From Myxococcales bacterium (GTDB lineage: Bacteria > Myxococcota_A > Polyangia > Nannocystales > Nannocystaceae), in the NCBI GenBank assembly GCA_020633335.1, contig JACKDU010000011.1:62001-126000 (forward strand): a DNA stretch of 64,000 nt, given 5' to 3'. The notes beneath the pieces were generated by a model that worked only from the letters and a program-made list of their open reading frames with translations, was not told the origin of the DNA and ran no database searches. The translations under genes were made by a program, and so were the position numbers. Shown piece after piece: positions 17,688 to 28,991 of this stretch; the first letter of the stretch is position 1; each line of letters starts with the position of its first letter.

Positions 17688-18641
17688 ATGGATCCGCGGA
17701 CGCTCTTGCTCGAGAGGATCGTTCATACGCTCGAGGCGCCGGTCGTCGACGCCCTCGCCCTCGACGCCCTCGCGTGCCGGTCGGCGGCCTGGGCGAGCGA
17801 CGCGAGCGCTCCAGTCGGGACCCCGAGCCTCGGCTGCGGCCGCCCCTTCAGCGTCGGCTCGCTCGCTCGCGTCGCCGAGGCGGCGACGGGGCGCGAGTGG
17901 TCGGTGAGCGTCAGCCCCTCGCTCGACGCCCTCGACGCGGCGACCCGCGAGCGCCTCGCCGACGCGTGGACCGACGACGGCCTCGCGGAGCATGCGTCGG
18001 TCGCGTCCTTCGCCCGCTTCATCCTCGAGCTCCTCGCCGTCGGCGCCCCGGCGGAGCTGATCGTCCGGGCGCAGCGCGCCCTCGCCGACGAGATCGACCA
18101 CGCGCGCCTCTGCTTCGCGCTCGCCTCGGCCTACCGCGGCGCCGCGGTCGGGCCGGGGAAGCTGGCGATCGACGCGGCCCTCGACGGCAGCGGCGAGCTC
18201 ACGGCGGTCGTCGCTCGGGCGCTCGTCGAGGGGTGCATCGGCGAGACGCTCGCGGCCTTCCACGCCGGGATCGCGGCGTCCGAGGCGGCCGATCCCGCGG
18301 TCGCGGGGGTGCTCCGCCGGATCGCTGACGACGAGCTCGAGCATGCGGCGCTCGCCTGGAGCTTCGTCCGCTGGGCGCTCGACGTCGGCGGCCTCGGCGG
18401 CGGTGAGGCGCTCCTCGACGAGGCGATCGAGGCGGCGGAGGAGGCGGCCTCGGTGCCGATCGACGAGGTCGCCACCCGCGAGCTCCTCCGCCACGGTCGC
18501 CTCGATCCGATCGGCGAGGCGCTCCTCCGGCGCGACGGGGTGCGGACGGTCGTCCTGCCGGCGCTCCGCGGCCTCGCGCGGAGCGTCCGTGCCCGCCGCG
18601 CGGCCTCGCCCGCGCGCGACCGCGGCCAGGCGATCGCCTGA
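17688..18641 (+). CDS. Ferritin-like di-iron protein
   Basis: 317 residues, soluble. Four-helix-bundle carboxylate signature: GLAEHASVASFARF (first Glu/His), ADEIDHARLCF (ExxH), then VEGCIGETLAAFHAG (Glu) and IADDELEHAALAWSF (ExxH). This matches ferritin-like di-iron proteins such as those found in many myxobacterial genomes, which have no experimentally known function (possible oxygenase or oxidase). N-terminal 80 residues are extra and contain two cysteines (ALACRS, LGCGRPF). Single gene, start ATG at 17688. Confidence 0.75.
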   Translation: MDPRTLLLERIVHTLEAPVVDALALDALACRSAAWASDASAPVGTPSLGCGRPFSVGSLARVAEAATGREWSVSVSPSLDALDAATRERLADAWTDDGLAEHASVASFARFILELLAVGAPAELIVRAQRALADEIDHARLCFALASAYRGAAVGPGKLAIDAALDGSGELTAVVARALVEGCIGETLAAFHAGIAASEAADPAVAGVLRRIADDELEHAALAWSFVRWALDVGGLGGGEALLDEAIEAAEEAASVPIDEVATRELLRHGRLDPIGEALLRRDGVRTVVLPALRGLARSVRARRAASPARDRGQAIA

Positions 18642-18824
18642 CCATATAGACATGTCTGCCGGTGCGGGGCATCGGCGGCGCGCGAGCGCGCTGACGCGGG
18701 CGCCTGGGCGCACGAGCTCGCGTGCGATCGACCTCCCTGACCCCGTCGGGCGGCGCCCGGTGCAGATGCGCCCGCGAATTCGCCGCTCCTTCGCGCTTCG
18801 AGACCCGCTACATTGTCGAGGTTG

Positions 18825-19877
18825 ATGGGTGGGGGCTCCGAGCATCGCGGGCCGGCGCGTGGGGCCGGCGGTGAACGTCGATCCACGGGCACTGGGGCGG
18901 CCACCTGCGGGTCTGGCTGGGCGCGTTTGGGGCGCTGGCGCCTGGCCGCGCTCCTCGTCGCCTTGCCGCTCCTGGCCGCCTGCCCGCCCGCGGAGACGCG
19001 CCCGCCCGAGGGCGGCGGGGCGCCGACGGATTCATCGCCGCTGCCGCCGCTCGCCTACCCCGACCTCGGCGCGTCGACGCCCGCGGCGACGCCGGCCGGA
19101 GGCGCGCCCGCGGGCGACGCGGCCGAGACGCCGCAGCTCACCTGGCAGCAGCGGCTGGCGATCGACATCGACGGCTTCAAGCGGGACGACGCGCTCCTCT
19201 ACATGAAGGTGCGGACCGCGATCCCGGACGACGACGATCCCAACGATCCCGCGTTCATCGCCCTCCTCACCCGCGATCGTCGATCGGCGGCGGTGATCCT
19301 CGCGCGCCTCCTCTCGCGCTCGGAGCCGGTCGAGGCCCGGATCGCCCTCGCCGAGCAGCTCCCCTTCACCCGCGGCGACTGGGACGAGGGGGCCTCGGTG
19401 CTGATCCGGCTCGATCCCGACGCGGCCGTCCGCAAGGCGCTGGTCGGGACCATGCGCTTCGCCAAGGCGCCGCATGCGAGCGCCGGCCTCGCCAACGGCC
19501 TCCGCGACGAGGAGGCCGAGGTCCGGGCGGCGGCCGCCCGGATCGCCGGCTTTCAACCCGACGCGGCGACGATCGAGGGGGCGATGGTGGAGTGTCTCCT
19601 CGGCGACAGCGAGTGGGAGGCCCGGGCGGCGATCGCCCGCTCCTTCGGCGCCCTCGGCCTCCGCTCCGCCTTCTCGGCGCTGATCGGGGCGCTCGGCGAC
19701 CGCGATCCCCGGGTCCGGATCGAGGCCCTGCGGGCCCTCGAGCGGATCGACCCGACGGCGGCGGCGGCGACCCCGGAGGTCCGCGAACAGGCCCGCAGCC
19801 GCGATTCGCGGGTCGCCGAGGCCGCCCGCCGGATCCTCCGGGCAGCGAGCGCCGAGAGCGGCGCCGCGGGCCGCTGA
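18825..19877 (+). CDS. HEAT-repeat lipoprotein
   Basis: About 350 residues. The N-terminus is uncertain: TTG at 18813, ATG at 18825, or a TTG at 18927 that would place the signal peptide (GRWRLAALLVALPLLAAC) directly at the start; the last is biologically attractive because of the lipobox LAAC. The mature part has a Pro/Ala/Gly linker and then armadillo/HEAT-type repeats (VRAAAARIAGFQPDAATIEGAM, WEARAAIARSFGALGLRSAFSALIGALGDRDPRVRIEALRALERID). Such repeats form a scaffold for protein contacts. It precedes the exonuclease gene by 77 bases. Confidence 0.7.
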   Translation: MGGGSEHRGPARGAGGERRSTGTGAATCGSGWARLGRWRLAALLVALPLLAACPPAETRPPEGGGAPTDSSPLPPLAYPDLGASTPAATPAGGAPAGDAAETPQLTWQQRLAIDIDGFKRDDALLYMKVRTAIPDDDDPNDPAFIALLTRDRRSAAVILARLLSRSEPVEARIALAEQLPFTRGDWDEGASVLIRLDPDAAVRKALVGTMRFAKAPHASAGLANGLRDEEAEVRAAAARIAGFQPDAATIEGAMVECLLGDSEWEARAAIARSFGALGLRSAFSALIGALGDRDPRVRIEALRALERIDPTAAAATPEVREQARSRDSRVAEAARRILRAASAESGAAGR

Positions 19878-19954
19878 ACAGATGTCTGGTCTCGCCGGCG
19901 ATCGCCGCCTTCGTGGGCGATCGCCGGGCTTGGGGGTATAACCCCGCGGTCGTC

Positions 19955-20815
19955 ATGACCAGCACACGCCGCAACCTCCCCAGCATCGAGGAGCTCGGGC
20001 CGCGCTTCGCGGCCTTCGCCCGCCGCCTCGAGCGGCCGCTGATCTTCTTCGACACGGAGACCACCGGCACCGAGCCGGCGACCGATCGGATCGTCGAGAT
20101 CTCGCTGGTCCGGCTGATGCCCGAGCCGGGCGGCCTCGAGGAGGCGCGGACCTGGCGGATCGACCCCGGCGTGCGGATCCCGATCGAGGCGACCGAGATC
20201 CACGGGATCACCAACGCCGACGTCGAGGGGATGCCGGTCTTCGCCGAGGTCGCCGACGATCTCCTCGCGCTCTTCCGCGGGGCCGACCTCGCCGGCTTCA
20301 ACGTCGGTCGCTTCGACATCCGGGTGCTCCAGGCCGAGCTGGTCCGGGTCGGCAAGTCGCTCGACCTCTCGCAGACGCGAGTGATCGACGCCCAGGTGAT
20401 CTTCCACCAGAAGGAGCCCCGCAACCTCGCGGCCGCGCTCCGCTTCTACTGCGACCGCGAGCTCGAGGGGGCCCACGGGGCCGAGGCCGACACGGTCGCG
20501 ACCCTCGAGGTCTTCGCCGGCCAGCTCGACCGCTACTCCGACCTCGACCTCGACGTCGGGGCGCTCCACGCGGTCTCGAACGCGATCAACAACGGCTACG
20601 TCGACCTCGGCCGCCGCTTCGCCTGGCGGGACAACGAGCCGGTCTTCAACTTCGGCAAGCACAAGGGCAAGCCCCTGCGCTGGGCCGCGAGCGATCCGGT
20701 CGAGCGCGGCTACCTCCGCTCGCTCCTCTCGTCGCACGTCGACGAGGACGCGAAGCTCCTGATCCGCGAGGCCCTCGAGGGCAGGATCCGCTCGCGCAAG
20801 CCGCTCGCGGACTAG
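19955..20815 (+). CDS. DnaQ-like 3'-5' exonuclease with C-terminal DUF3820-like part
   Basis: 286 residues. The DEDDh exonuclease fold is clear: IFFDTETTGTEP (exo I, Asp and Glu), IHGITNADVEG, LAGFNVGRFDIRVL (exo II) and HGAEADTVATLEVF (exo III with His and Asp). The C-terminal part FNFGKHKGKPLRWAASDP...GYLRSLL matches the quorum of the small DUF3820/exodeoxyribonuclease X-type C-terminal domain. Homologues act in DNA repair or as proofreading-like 3'-5' exonucleases. It ends 25 bases from the convergent serine acetyltransferase gene. Not necessarily the replicative epsilon subunit. Confidence 0.9.
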   Translation: MTSTRRNLPSIEELGPRFAAFARRLERPLIFFDTETTGTEPATDRIVEISLVRLMPEPGGLEEARTWRIDPGVRIPIEATEIHGITNADVEGMPVFAEVADDLLALFRGADLAGFNVGRFDIRVLQAELVRVGKSLDLSQTRVIDAQVIFHQKEPRNLAAALRFYCDRELEGAHGAEADTVATLEVFAGQLDRYSDLDLDVGALHAVSNAINNGYVDLGRRFAWRDNEPVFNFGKHKGKPLRWAASDPVERGYLRSLLSSHVDEDAKLLIREALEGRIRSRKPLAD

Positions 20816-20840
20816 CGCCGCGACCGCGGACCAGCGCTCG

Positions 20841-21755
<915 letters not shown>

Positions 21756-21879
21756 GGCGACGAAAGGTAGGGCACATCACCGTTCATCTGCCGGCGGCGG
21801 CCGCTGAGCTGGTCGTGGCAACCCTCACGGGTGGCGGCTTTTTGGCCGGCCCGGGGGCTTCGGGCTAGGCTGCGCGGGC

Positions 21880-22113
21880 GTGTTGACGCCGCTCCACATC
21901 CTCGTCCAGCAGCTCCTCCTCGGCCGCACCGAGGACCTGAGCCCGTCGCAGCTCGCCGCCTTCATCGCCGGGTGGACCAGCCTCCTCGACCTCCTCGAGC
22001 GGCCCGAGATCTGCTTTCCAGAGGGGCCCGACGAGCTTCGCGAGGGCCTTTTCGCGCTCACTCAGCGGATCCGTCGGGCACAGGAGGAGATCCTCGACGA
22101 TGAGACGGCGTGA
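21880..22113 (+). CDS. Small conserved-looking acidic protein
   Basis: 77 residues from GTG, no signal, mostly helical (MLTPLHILVQQLLLG, AFIAGWTSLLDLLER, REGLFALTQRIRRAQEEILDDETA). The codon usage is as GC-rich as that of its neighbours, which supports it as a real gene. No family recognised; possibly a small regulator. It is the last gene before a 1-kb gene-poor stretch. Confidence 0.5.
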   Translation: MLTPLHILVQQLLLGRTEDLSPSQLAAFIAGWTSLLDLLERPEICFPEGPDELREGLFALTQRIRRAQEEILDDETA

Positions 22114-22423
22114 GCGTCCGGGGGGAGGCCTCATGGTGAATTCGCCATGATTTCCCGCGCGCATCCGATCATTGGCGTCGATCCGCGGGCTTCGCGGACA
22201 GATATTGGGTGATCGCAGCTTTTGTGAGGATCTCTCGGTCGATGATCGTTCCCGATCATGATCGAAGTTCCCTTCGATTTGTAATCCTTCCAAAACGAAA
22301 CTAGCCGCCAACTCGCGGAGTTGCGCATCCTCGAGCGATGCGCGCGATCTGCACCTTGGCGTCGCTGCGGAATCGCGCAGCGTCCACGGGCGAAGACGCC
22401 CACGCTTGGCGTGGATATCAAAA

Positions 22424-22615
22424 CTAATTTTTCTGAAATAACTGCGTTATATTTTCGCCCAGCGGATGTCCGCGATTGACGCGTTCTGCGGTCTGGCGGA
22501 CCCATGCGCGGTATTCGCTAGGTGCGATCCCGCGCTGGCGCGCCGAGAAATTTCGCCACAGGGAGATCTCACCTCGTGCGATCTCCCCCCACCTCCTCGA
22601 GTCCCGAGATCGCAC
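22424..22615 (-). pseudogene. Possible AraC-type HTH remnant
   Basis: 63 residues, GTG start, with LWRNFSARQRGIAPSEYRAW, which resembles the second helix-turn-helix of AraC-family regulators (usual form hF.R.Fr...G.sPs.YR). The DNA-binding half before it and any N-terminal domain are absent in all frames upstream. It could be a fragment of a lost regulator or a chance resemblance. The codons are much less GC-rich than those of neighbouring genes. Confidence 0.3.
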
Positions 22616-22967
22616 CGTTGAGGATCGGCTCTGCGCACACGGGGCGCGATGGCGAGCGCCGCGCGCGGTGGCGAGCGCCCCACTCGATCTCGAGCCGGCT
22701 GGCCGGCGCTGGCCGCGGGCTCTGGCGCGCGACGTCGATCATCGAGGCCGAACTCCGGGAGGAGCGGGTGCGCGCGTGCTCCGGCCCGCCCGAAGATCGA
22801 GAGGGGGTGATCGACCACGCCGAGAATCGCCCCCTGTCAAGCTCGACCCTTCGGTCGGGTGTCTGCTGTCGAGCTCGCGCGCGGGATGGCAGAGGAGCGA
22901 AGAGAACCTGCCAGGACCTGCCGATCATGTATCGCGCTCGACTTGGACGGCAGGTCATAAACGTGCG

Positions 22968-23003
22968 AAAACGGCCGCCAGGAGAGCTCCTGGAGGCCGT
23001 TTC
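22968..23003. terminator. Strong bidirectional hairpin
   Basis: AAACGGCC and GGCCGTTT (22969-22976 with 22995-23002) enclose a second stem CCAGGAG/CTCCTGG with one mismatched pair between. A short A/T run flanks each side, so it could work as an intrinsic terminator in both directions; no gene stop lies directly before it on either strand, so it may also be the end of an unseen transcript. Confidence 0.5.
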
Positions 23004-23080
23004 CGCGCCACGTCACCGTGGTTTCGCGCGAGGCCGCCCGCGCCGTCGTCTGCTGCGGGCGAAGGCGCGCGCTTAAACGA

Positions 23081-23116
23081 CGAGAGCGCGCGATGGCGAG
23101 CCATCACACGCTCTCG
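23081..23116 (-). terminator. Intrinsic terminator of the Fis-type gene
   Basis: CGAGAGCG (23081-23088) pairs with CGCTCTCG (23109-23116), with an inner GATGGC/GCCATC stem. Read on the minus strand it follows the Fis-type gene by 20 bases and is followed by TCGTTTAAG. Confidence 0.65.
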
Positions 23117-23135
23117 GTTGAGGTTGGACCGGGGC

Positions 23136-23375
23136 CTACTCGGCCGAGGCGGCGGCGACGACCTGGGCCGCGACCGCGCTCTCGATGACCGGGGAGACCG
23201 TCTTCGGCTTCCGCGGCCACTCGATGTGGTGCTTGATGATGCGACGCTTGAGCGCGTGGCGCGTGATACCGAGCAGGTTGGCAGCTTCGACGATGCTACC
23301 CGCGGCGGTGAGGGCTTCCTCGCAGAGCAGGCGCTCGGCGTCGTGGAGATTGAGGCTTTCGAGGTGGAGGCGCAT
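23136..23375 (-). CDS. Stand-alone Fis-type HTH protein
   Basis: 79 residues, essentially only a Fis-type DNA-binding domain: AERLLCEEALTAAGSIVEAANLLGITRHALKRRIIKHHIEWPRKP, the three-helix motif normally found at the C-terminus of sigma-54 activators and NtrC-like regulators. Here no AAA+ or receiver domain is attached. Short tail VAAQVVAAASAE. A terminator follows at once and an AT-rich leader of about 350 bases precedes it, so it is an independently controlled single gene. Likely a small nucleoid-type or promoter-binding regulator. Confidence 0.8.
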   Translation of the reverse strand: MRLHLESLNLHDAERLLCEEALTAAGSIVEAANLLGITRHALKRRIIKHHIEWPRKPKTVSPVIESAVAAQVVAAASAE

Positions 23376-23726
23376 GGCGGCAGGATAGACATAGATCCGG
23401 AGGGGGCGGAAGCCGAAATCGTATTGTCGCTCTCCTAAAAATCGAGCATGTAAACCCGGATCTGTATTGTTAGCTTTGGTGAGAATTCTAGAAAAAGTTC
23501 AAAACCGATCACGTCGAGATCCATTACGTGCGACCTACAGGTGTGATCTCGTACGGGGATTTCTCCCAAATCCGCCCATTGGGGATCAATCTCGGGCTCT
23601 CGGGGAGGTTATCGCGTACATGGTGGATCCACTATGATGGCTCCAGCTGGGACCTCCCCCGAGGTGTGCCAAGTTCGCCGCCTCGATCAGCCTTCACCCC
23701 ATGTCGCGCTAAGATAGGCGCCCCGC
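23376..23726. promoter_or_regulatory. AT-richer divergent upstream region
   Basis: 351 bases between the Fis-type gene (minus) and the response-regulator gene (plus), clearly less GC-rich than its surroundings (for example 23420-23520). It should hold promoters in both directions, but no matching sigma-70 or sigma-54 pair could be fixed with confidence. I see no gene in it. Confidence 0.5.
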
Positions 23727-25249
<1,523 letters not shown>

Positions 25250-25253
<4 letters not shown>

Positions 25254-25969
25254 ACGCCGACGCGGAGCGCCAGCTCGTCAACTTCCTCTCCGAGATCGCC
25301 GCGATCCCGGGCGTCCGCGGCTCGCTGATCACGACCGGCGACGGGGCCCTCTTCGCCGGCGACGGGGTCTTCAACGACAACATCGCCTCGGACCTCGCGC
25401 GCACCGTCCGACGGATGGTCGTCGCCTCGGCGACCGTCGGCGCGCCGCTGGCCGAGCTCCTGATCAACTTCGGCCGCTCGCGGATGATGATCATGCCGCT
25501 CCGCGAGGAGGCGAACCTGGCGATCTTGCTCGAGCGCGACAGCGTCACCTCGACGGTGCGCTCGGTGGTCAAGCTCCAGGTCGCCTCGCTCAAGGCGGTG
25601 CTCCGCGCGGCCTCGCCGGACTCGGCCGAGAGCGGCGTGCTCCCGCAGGTCGGCGCGACCTCCGAGCCCGAGGACGAGGTCGATCGCCTGATGCTCGGCG
25701 AGCTCGGGCCGGTGCTCCGCGACGTCCAGGCCTGCTTCACCGGCTACGTCGAGCGGATCGGCAAGACCCAGGGCGACGCGGCGACGATGATGCGGGAGCA
25801 GATGCGGGAGTGGCTCCTCTGCTGCAACCCCTCCCCCTACACCTTCCCCCTCCTCATCGACGGCCTCGCCCAGCTCCTCGGCGACAACCTCGATCGCCGG
25901 ACCGCGTTCATGACCGACGTCCAGCAGGCGATGCGAAAGTCGAAGATCTGGAGCGGGAAGGGCCGCTAG
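25250..25969 (+). CDS. Roadblock/LC7-like signalling protein
   Basis: 239 residues. Residues 1-125 have a roadblock/LC7 shape: LVNFLSEIAAIPGVRGSLITTGDGALFAGDGV, then LLINFGRSRMMIMPLREEANLAILLERDS, the helix-strand pattern of MglB. Residues 145-239 are helical and resemble nothing specific. MglB-type proteins act as GTPase-activating partners of MglA-like small GTPases in myxobacterial polarity and motility; no GTPase gene lies adjacent. The start codon overlaps the stop of the preceding roadblock protein, so they are made together and may form a heterodimer. Confidence 0.7.
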
Positions 25970-26077
25970 CGGCCTGAGGGCGGCGCGAGACCTGCGCGCG
26001 CCGAGGTCGCGGGGGAGGCGTGGCGCAGCGCCGGCTCGTGCCCGTCGGGGCGCGGCTCCCTGCTAGAGTTGTCGCCG

Positions 26078-27562
26078 GTGCTCGGCCCCCTCCGGATCGG
26101 CGTGTTGGCGGCGCTGCTCGCCCCGGCGATCTCCGCCGCGGGCGCGAGCGAGGGCGGAGGCGACGCGAGCTCGTCGTCCGCGAGCGCGAGTGATCTTCCG
26201 TCGCCTGAGCCGAGCGCCGCAGGGGCAGCCGACGCGGGCGATGGCTCGGTCGCGCCGACGGAGATCAAGCCGAGCGATCGCGCGGGTGACGGCGCGGTCG
26301 CGCCGACCGAGACCAAGCCGAGCGCTACCGCCGGGAAGGGGCGCTCCTCCGCGACAGCGCGCGGGCGGAGCCGACGAGCGCGTCCGCGGGCGAAGAAGGG
26401 CCCGGCGATCGATCGCTCGCAGTACAAGACGATCTTCGACGAGCGCTCGGGTCGACGCCGCCAGGTCTTCCGCGCCCACCGCTTCCTGCCGGTCGTCCAG
26501 GCGCTCCGCGATCCCGCCTTCGGGACGATCATCGGCCTCCGGGCGCGCTACGTGAACCGCCTCCCGGACTCCGCCTTCAACCGGATCCAGCTCGACGTCG
26601 CCCTCCGCCTCTCGACCCGCCTGATCCAGGATCACGACCTCCGCCTCCAGCTCCGCGACCTCCTCCATCGCGGCGAGGTGATGCTCTTCGGGCTCTACGT
26701 CGACAACGACCCCGCCTTCCCCTACCTCGGCGTCGCCAACAACGACGTCCTCGCCGGCGAGGATCTCCGGCAGCCCTACTACGCCGCCTTCCGCCGGACG
26801 ATCGCCGGCACCTTCGCCTACGCCGAGCCCCTCTTCGAGGTCCCGGCGACCCCGCGCTTCCCGATCGGCCGCCTCCGCTGGTTCACCGGGGCGACCTTCG
26901 CGGTCGATCGCTTCCACCTCTACGAGGGCAGCCTCCTCGAGGAGGATCGCCCCGAGGAGGAGGGGCTGCGGCCGCGCGTCTACGTGGTCGGCGGCTTCCA
27001 GTGGGATCGCCGGGACAACGAGTGGAACCCGACGACGGGGGCGATCCACGAGGCCTCCTTCACCCTCGCGGGTCCGGGGATGGCGGGGAGCCGGGCGTGG
27101 GGCCGCTTCAACGCCAGCGCCCGCTGGTATCGCGGCCTCGGCACCCCGAAGCTGGTCTTCGCCCAGGCGGCGGTGATCGACGCGATCATCGGCCTGCCGC
27201 CGCTGATCCCGATGGGCGAGCTCGGCGGCCTCGAGCCGATCGAGGGGCTCGGCGGGCGCTTCGTCGGCCGCGGCTTCTATCGCCGCCGCTTCGTCGGCGA
27301 CACCAAGGCGATGGTGATGACCGAGCTCCGCTACCTCCCGCTCGACCTCAAGGTCTTCCGCTGGACCCTCGGCCTCGGCGTCCGCGGCTTCGTCGACCTC
27401 GTCAAGGTCTTCCGCGCCAACGAGACCCTCCACGCGAACATCCACCCGAGCGTCGGCGGCGGCGTCTTCGCGGTCTGGGATCGCTTCCTGGTGATGCGCC
27501 TCGACGCCGGCTACTCGGCCGAGGGCGCGGCGATCTACCTCGCGGGCGAGCACCCCTTCTGA
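26078..27562 (+). CDS. Omp85-type outer-membrane barrel without recognisable POTRA domains
   Basis: About 494 residues from GTG (a TTG nine bases earlier is an alternative). Signal peptide VLAALLAPAISAAGASEG. A Ser/Ala/Lys/Arg-rich linker follows (residues about 30-110). The C-terminal 370 residues are a beta barrel of the surface-antigen (Omp85/BamA) type: YVVGGFQWDRRDNEWNPTTGAIHEASFTLAGPG (the dxRdn...p..G pattern), LGGRFVGRGFYRRRFVGD (GlRGf/RGfyrrRf motif), MVMTELRYLP, and the closing DAGYSAEG. No POTRA repeats are seen, so it is closer to the two-partner or lipase-associated Omp85 types than to BamA. Confidence 0.8.
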   Translation: MLGPLRIGVLAALLAPAISAAGASEGGGDASSSSASASDLPSPEPSAAGAADAGDGSVAPTEIKPSDRAGDGAVAPTETKPSATAGKGRSSATARGRSRRARPRAKKGPAIDRSQYKTIFDERSGRRRQVFRAHRFLPVVQALRDPAFGTIIGLRARYVNRLPDSAFNRIQLDVALRLSTRLIQDHDLRLQLRDLLHRGEVMLFGLYVDNDPAFPYLGVANNDVLAGEDLRQPYYAAFRRTIAGTFAYAEPLFEVPATPRFPIGRLRWFTGATFAVDRFHLYEGSLLEEDRPEEEGLRPRVYVVGGFQWDRRDNEWNPTTGAIHEASFTLAGPGMAGSRAWGRFNASARWYRGLGTPKLVFAQAAVIDAIIGLPPLIPMGELGGLEPIEGLGGRFVGRGFYRRRFVGDTKAMVMTELRYLPLDLKVFRWTLGLGVRGFVDLVKVFRANETLHANIHPSVGGGVFAVWDRFLVMRLDAGYSAEGAAIYLAGEHPF

Positions 27563-27725
27563 GCGCGCCGTCGATCGAACGAGCGACTGGGACGTCCATC
27601 GTCGACGTCGCCGGGCGCTCGGCGAGCGTCTTGCGCCGCTGCTCAGGTCGACGGTCCGTCGAGCGCGGCCCGCTCGCGCCGGCGGCTCCGCGCCCAGGCG
27701 ACGCAGAGGCTGACGAGGAGCGTCA

Positions 27726-28823
27726 TCACGCCGCGAACCCCTCGCCGCGACGCCGGCGACCGCGGGCCCAGGCGAGGAGGAGGCCGAGGAAGAAGGCCGC
27801 GCCGCCCTGGACGTTGTTGGTCGAGCGGCAGCCGCAGCCGACGTCGTCGCCCTCGCCCCCCTGGCCGCCGCTCTCGGAGGGATCGCCGTCGGTGGACGAG
27901 CCGGCGTCCCCGCTCGGGCCGGCGCCGGTGTCGATGTCGGTGTCGGTGTCGGTGCCTCCGTCGGTGTCGCCGTCGGTGTCGGTGTCGCTGGCCGGCGTCG
28001 GCACGTTCGCGTCGCCGATCGGCGCGCAGGCGATCACGGCCTCGGACTCGATCCCCCGCGGATCCCAGACCCAGGCCCGCACGCAGACCTCGTCGCCCGC
28101 CCACGAGCCGACCAGGCCGAGGTCGTCGGAGATCGTGGTCGTCGCTTCGTCGGCGTAGAGCCACCCGCTCTCGTGGCTCGCCCCCTCGGCGACCTCGGCC
28201 TCGCTCGCGCCGTGGCGCTCGTGGCCGAGGTAGAAGTCGCCGAAGGGGCCCCCCGGGTGCTCGATGCTGACATTGAGCCGGATCCGCTCCTCGACCTTGA
28301 TCACCTCGTAGGCGCCGCAGTCGGAGCAGTCACCGGGCTCCGGCGGGGCGACGCACTTCGTGTACTCCTTGTTGTACTTGCTCAGCGAGATCGAGATCGA
28401 GGGCGCGGCGATCGGCGGCGCGCTCTCCTCGGCGGTGGTGAAGGCGAGGAGCTGATCGAGGTTGTCGCCGGAGATCGGATCCTCGGTCCAGAGGTGGGCG
28501 ACGTAGTCGGCGAGCGGGTCGAAGGGCGCGTCGGGCCGCCAGAAGAGGCGCCCGCCCTTGTTCTCGAGGGTCCCGGGGACGACGCCGTTCGGGCCGTTGA
28601 CCTCGACCTTGAGCTCGCCCGCGAGGTTGCTGGTGCCGTGGACCGCGATCGCCCCGTCGACCGGTACGTCGATCGCCCCCTCCGCCGGGTAGGTCATGTG
28701 GACCTCGTAGATCCACTCCTCGCCGGTGCTGCAGGCGTCGGCGTCGGTCGGCGCGAGCGTGAGCGAGAGGCTGGCCGCGAGGCCGGTGAGGGCGAGGAGC
28801 GAGCGGGCGAGCGGGCGGAGCAT
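27726..28823 (-). CDS. Secreted protein with MYXO-CTERM-like tail
   Basis: 365 residues from the ATG at 28821-28823. Signal peptide ends APTDADA before the Cys. The N-terminal half has a fibronectin/Ig-like beta pattern (VHMTYPAEGAIDVPVDGAIAVHGTSNLAG...LWTEDPISGDN). A Thr/Asp repeat linker (TDTDGDTDGGTDTDTD) precedes GCGCRSTNN, a hydrophobic helix and a RGRRRR cluster, a MYXO-CTERM-like sorting signal. No catalytic domain recognised. It is convergent with the Omp85-type gene and separated by 163 bases. Confidence 0.8.
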   Translation of the reverse strand: MLRPLARSLLALTGLAASLSLTLAPTDADACSTGEEWIYEVHMTYPAEGAIDVPVDGAIAVHGTSNLAGELKVEVNGPNGVVPGTLENKGGRLFWRPDAPFDPLADYVAHLWTEDPISGDNLDQLLAFTTAEESAPPIAAPSISISLSKYNKEYTKCVAPPEPGDCSDCGAYEVIKVEERIRLNVSIEHPGGPFGDFYLGHERHGASEAEVAEGASHESGWLYADEATTTISDDLGLVGSWAGDEVCVRAWVWDPRGIESEAVIACAPIGDANVPTPASDTDTDGDTDGGTDTDTDIDTGAGPSGDAGSSTDGDPSESGGQGGEGDDVGCGCRSTNNVQGGAAFFLGLLLAWARGRRRRGEGFAA

Positions 28824-28991
28824 GGGGGAGCCATGAAGCAAGGCGGATGCCAATTGACGTGGATGGCCTCATGCGGCCCTGTGGCGCCCAGGATGGGCGT
28901 TGGCGACGGGAGGGCCCACACCCCCTGACATCCGCGTCAGGATCACGAACGCCGGTCCATGACCACGGCGCCGCGATCGCCAGGGCGTCGC

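Larger units (their letters stand above)
22114..23135. other. AT-richer, gene-poor stretch with hairpins and a possible gene remnant
   Basis: About 1 kb with lower GC content, especially 22410-22460. It contains no complete convincing gene. Structures seen: a 9-bp inverted repeat at 22576-22615 (GTGCGATCT with AGATCGCAC), a long hairpin at 22968-23003, and the terminator of the Fis-type gene at 23081-23116. A possible AraC-type fragment lies at 22424-22615 (minus). The composition change suggests relic or acquired DNA. Confidence 0.5.

Noticed and set aside
18646..18660. AGACATGTCT palindrome as a sixth copy of the 16-base element
   Set aside because: It has the GACATG core but no 6-base loop and different spacing, so I did not include it in the family.
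22424..22615. A complete AraC-family gene
   Set aside because: Only a fragment resembling the last HTH is seen; no N-terminal part in any frame, so it was kept only as a low-confidence remnant.
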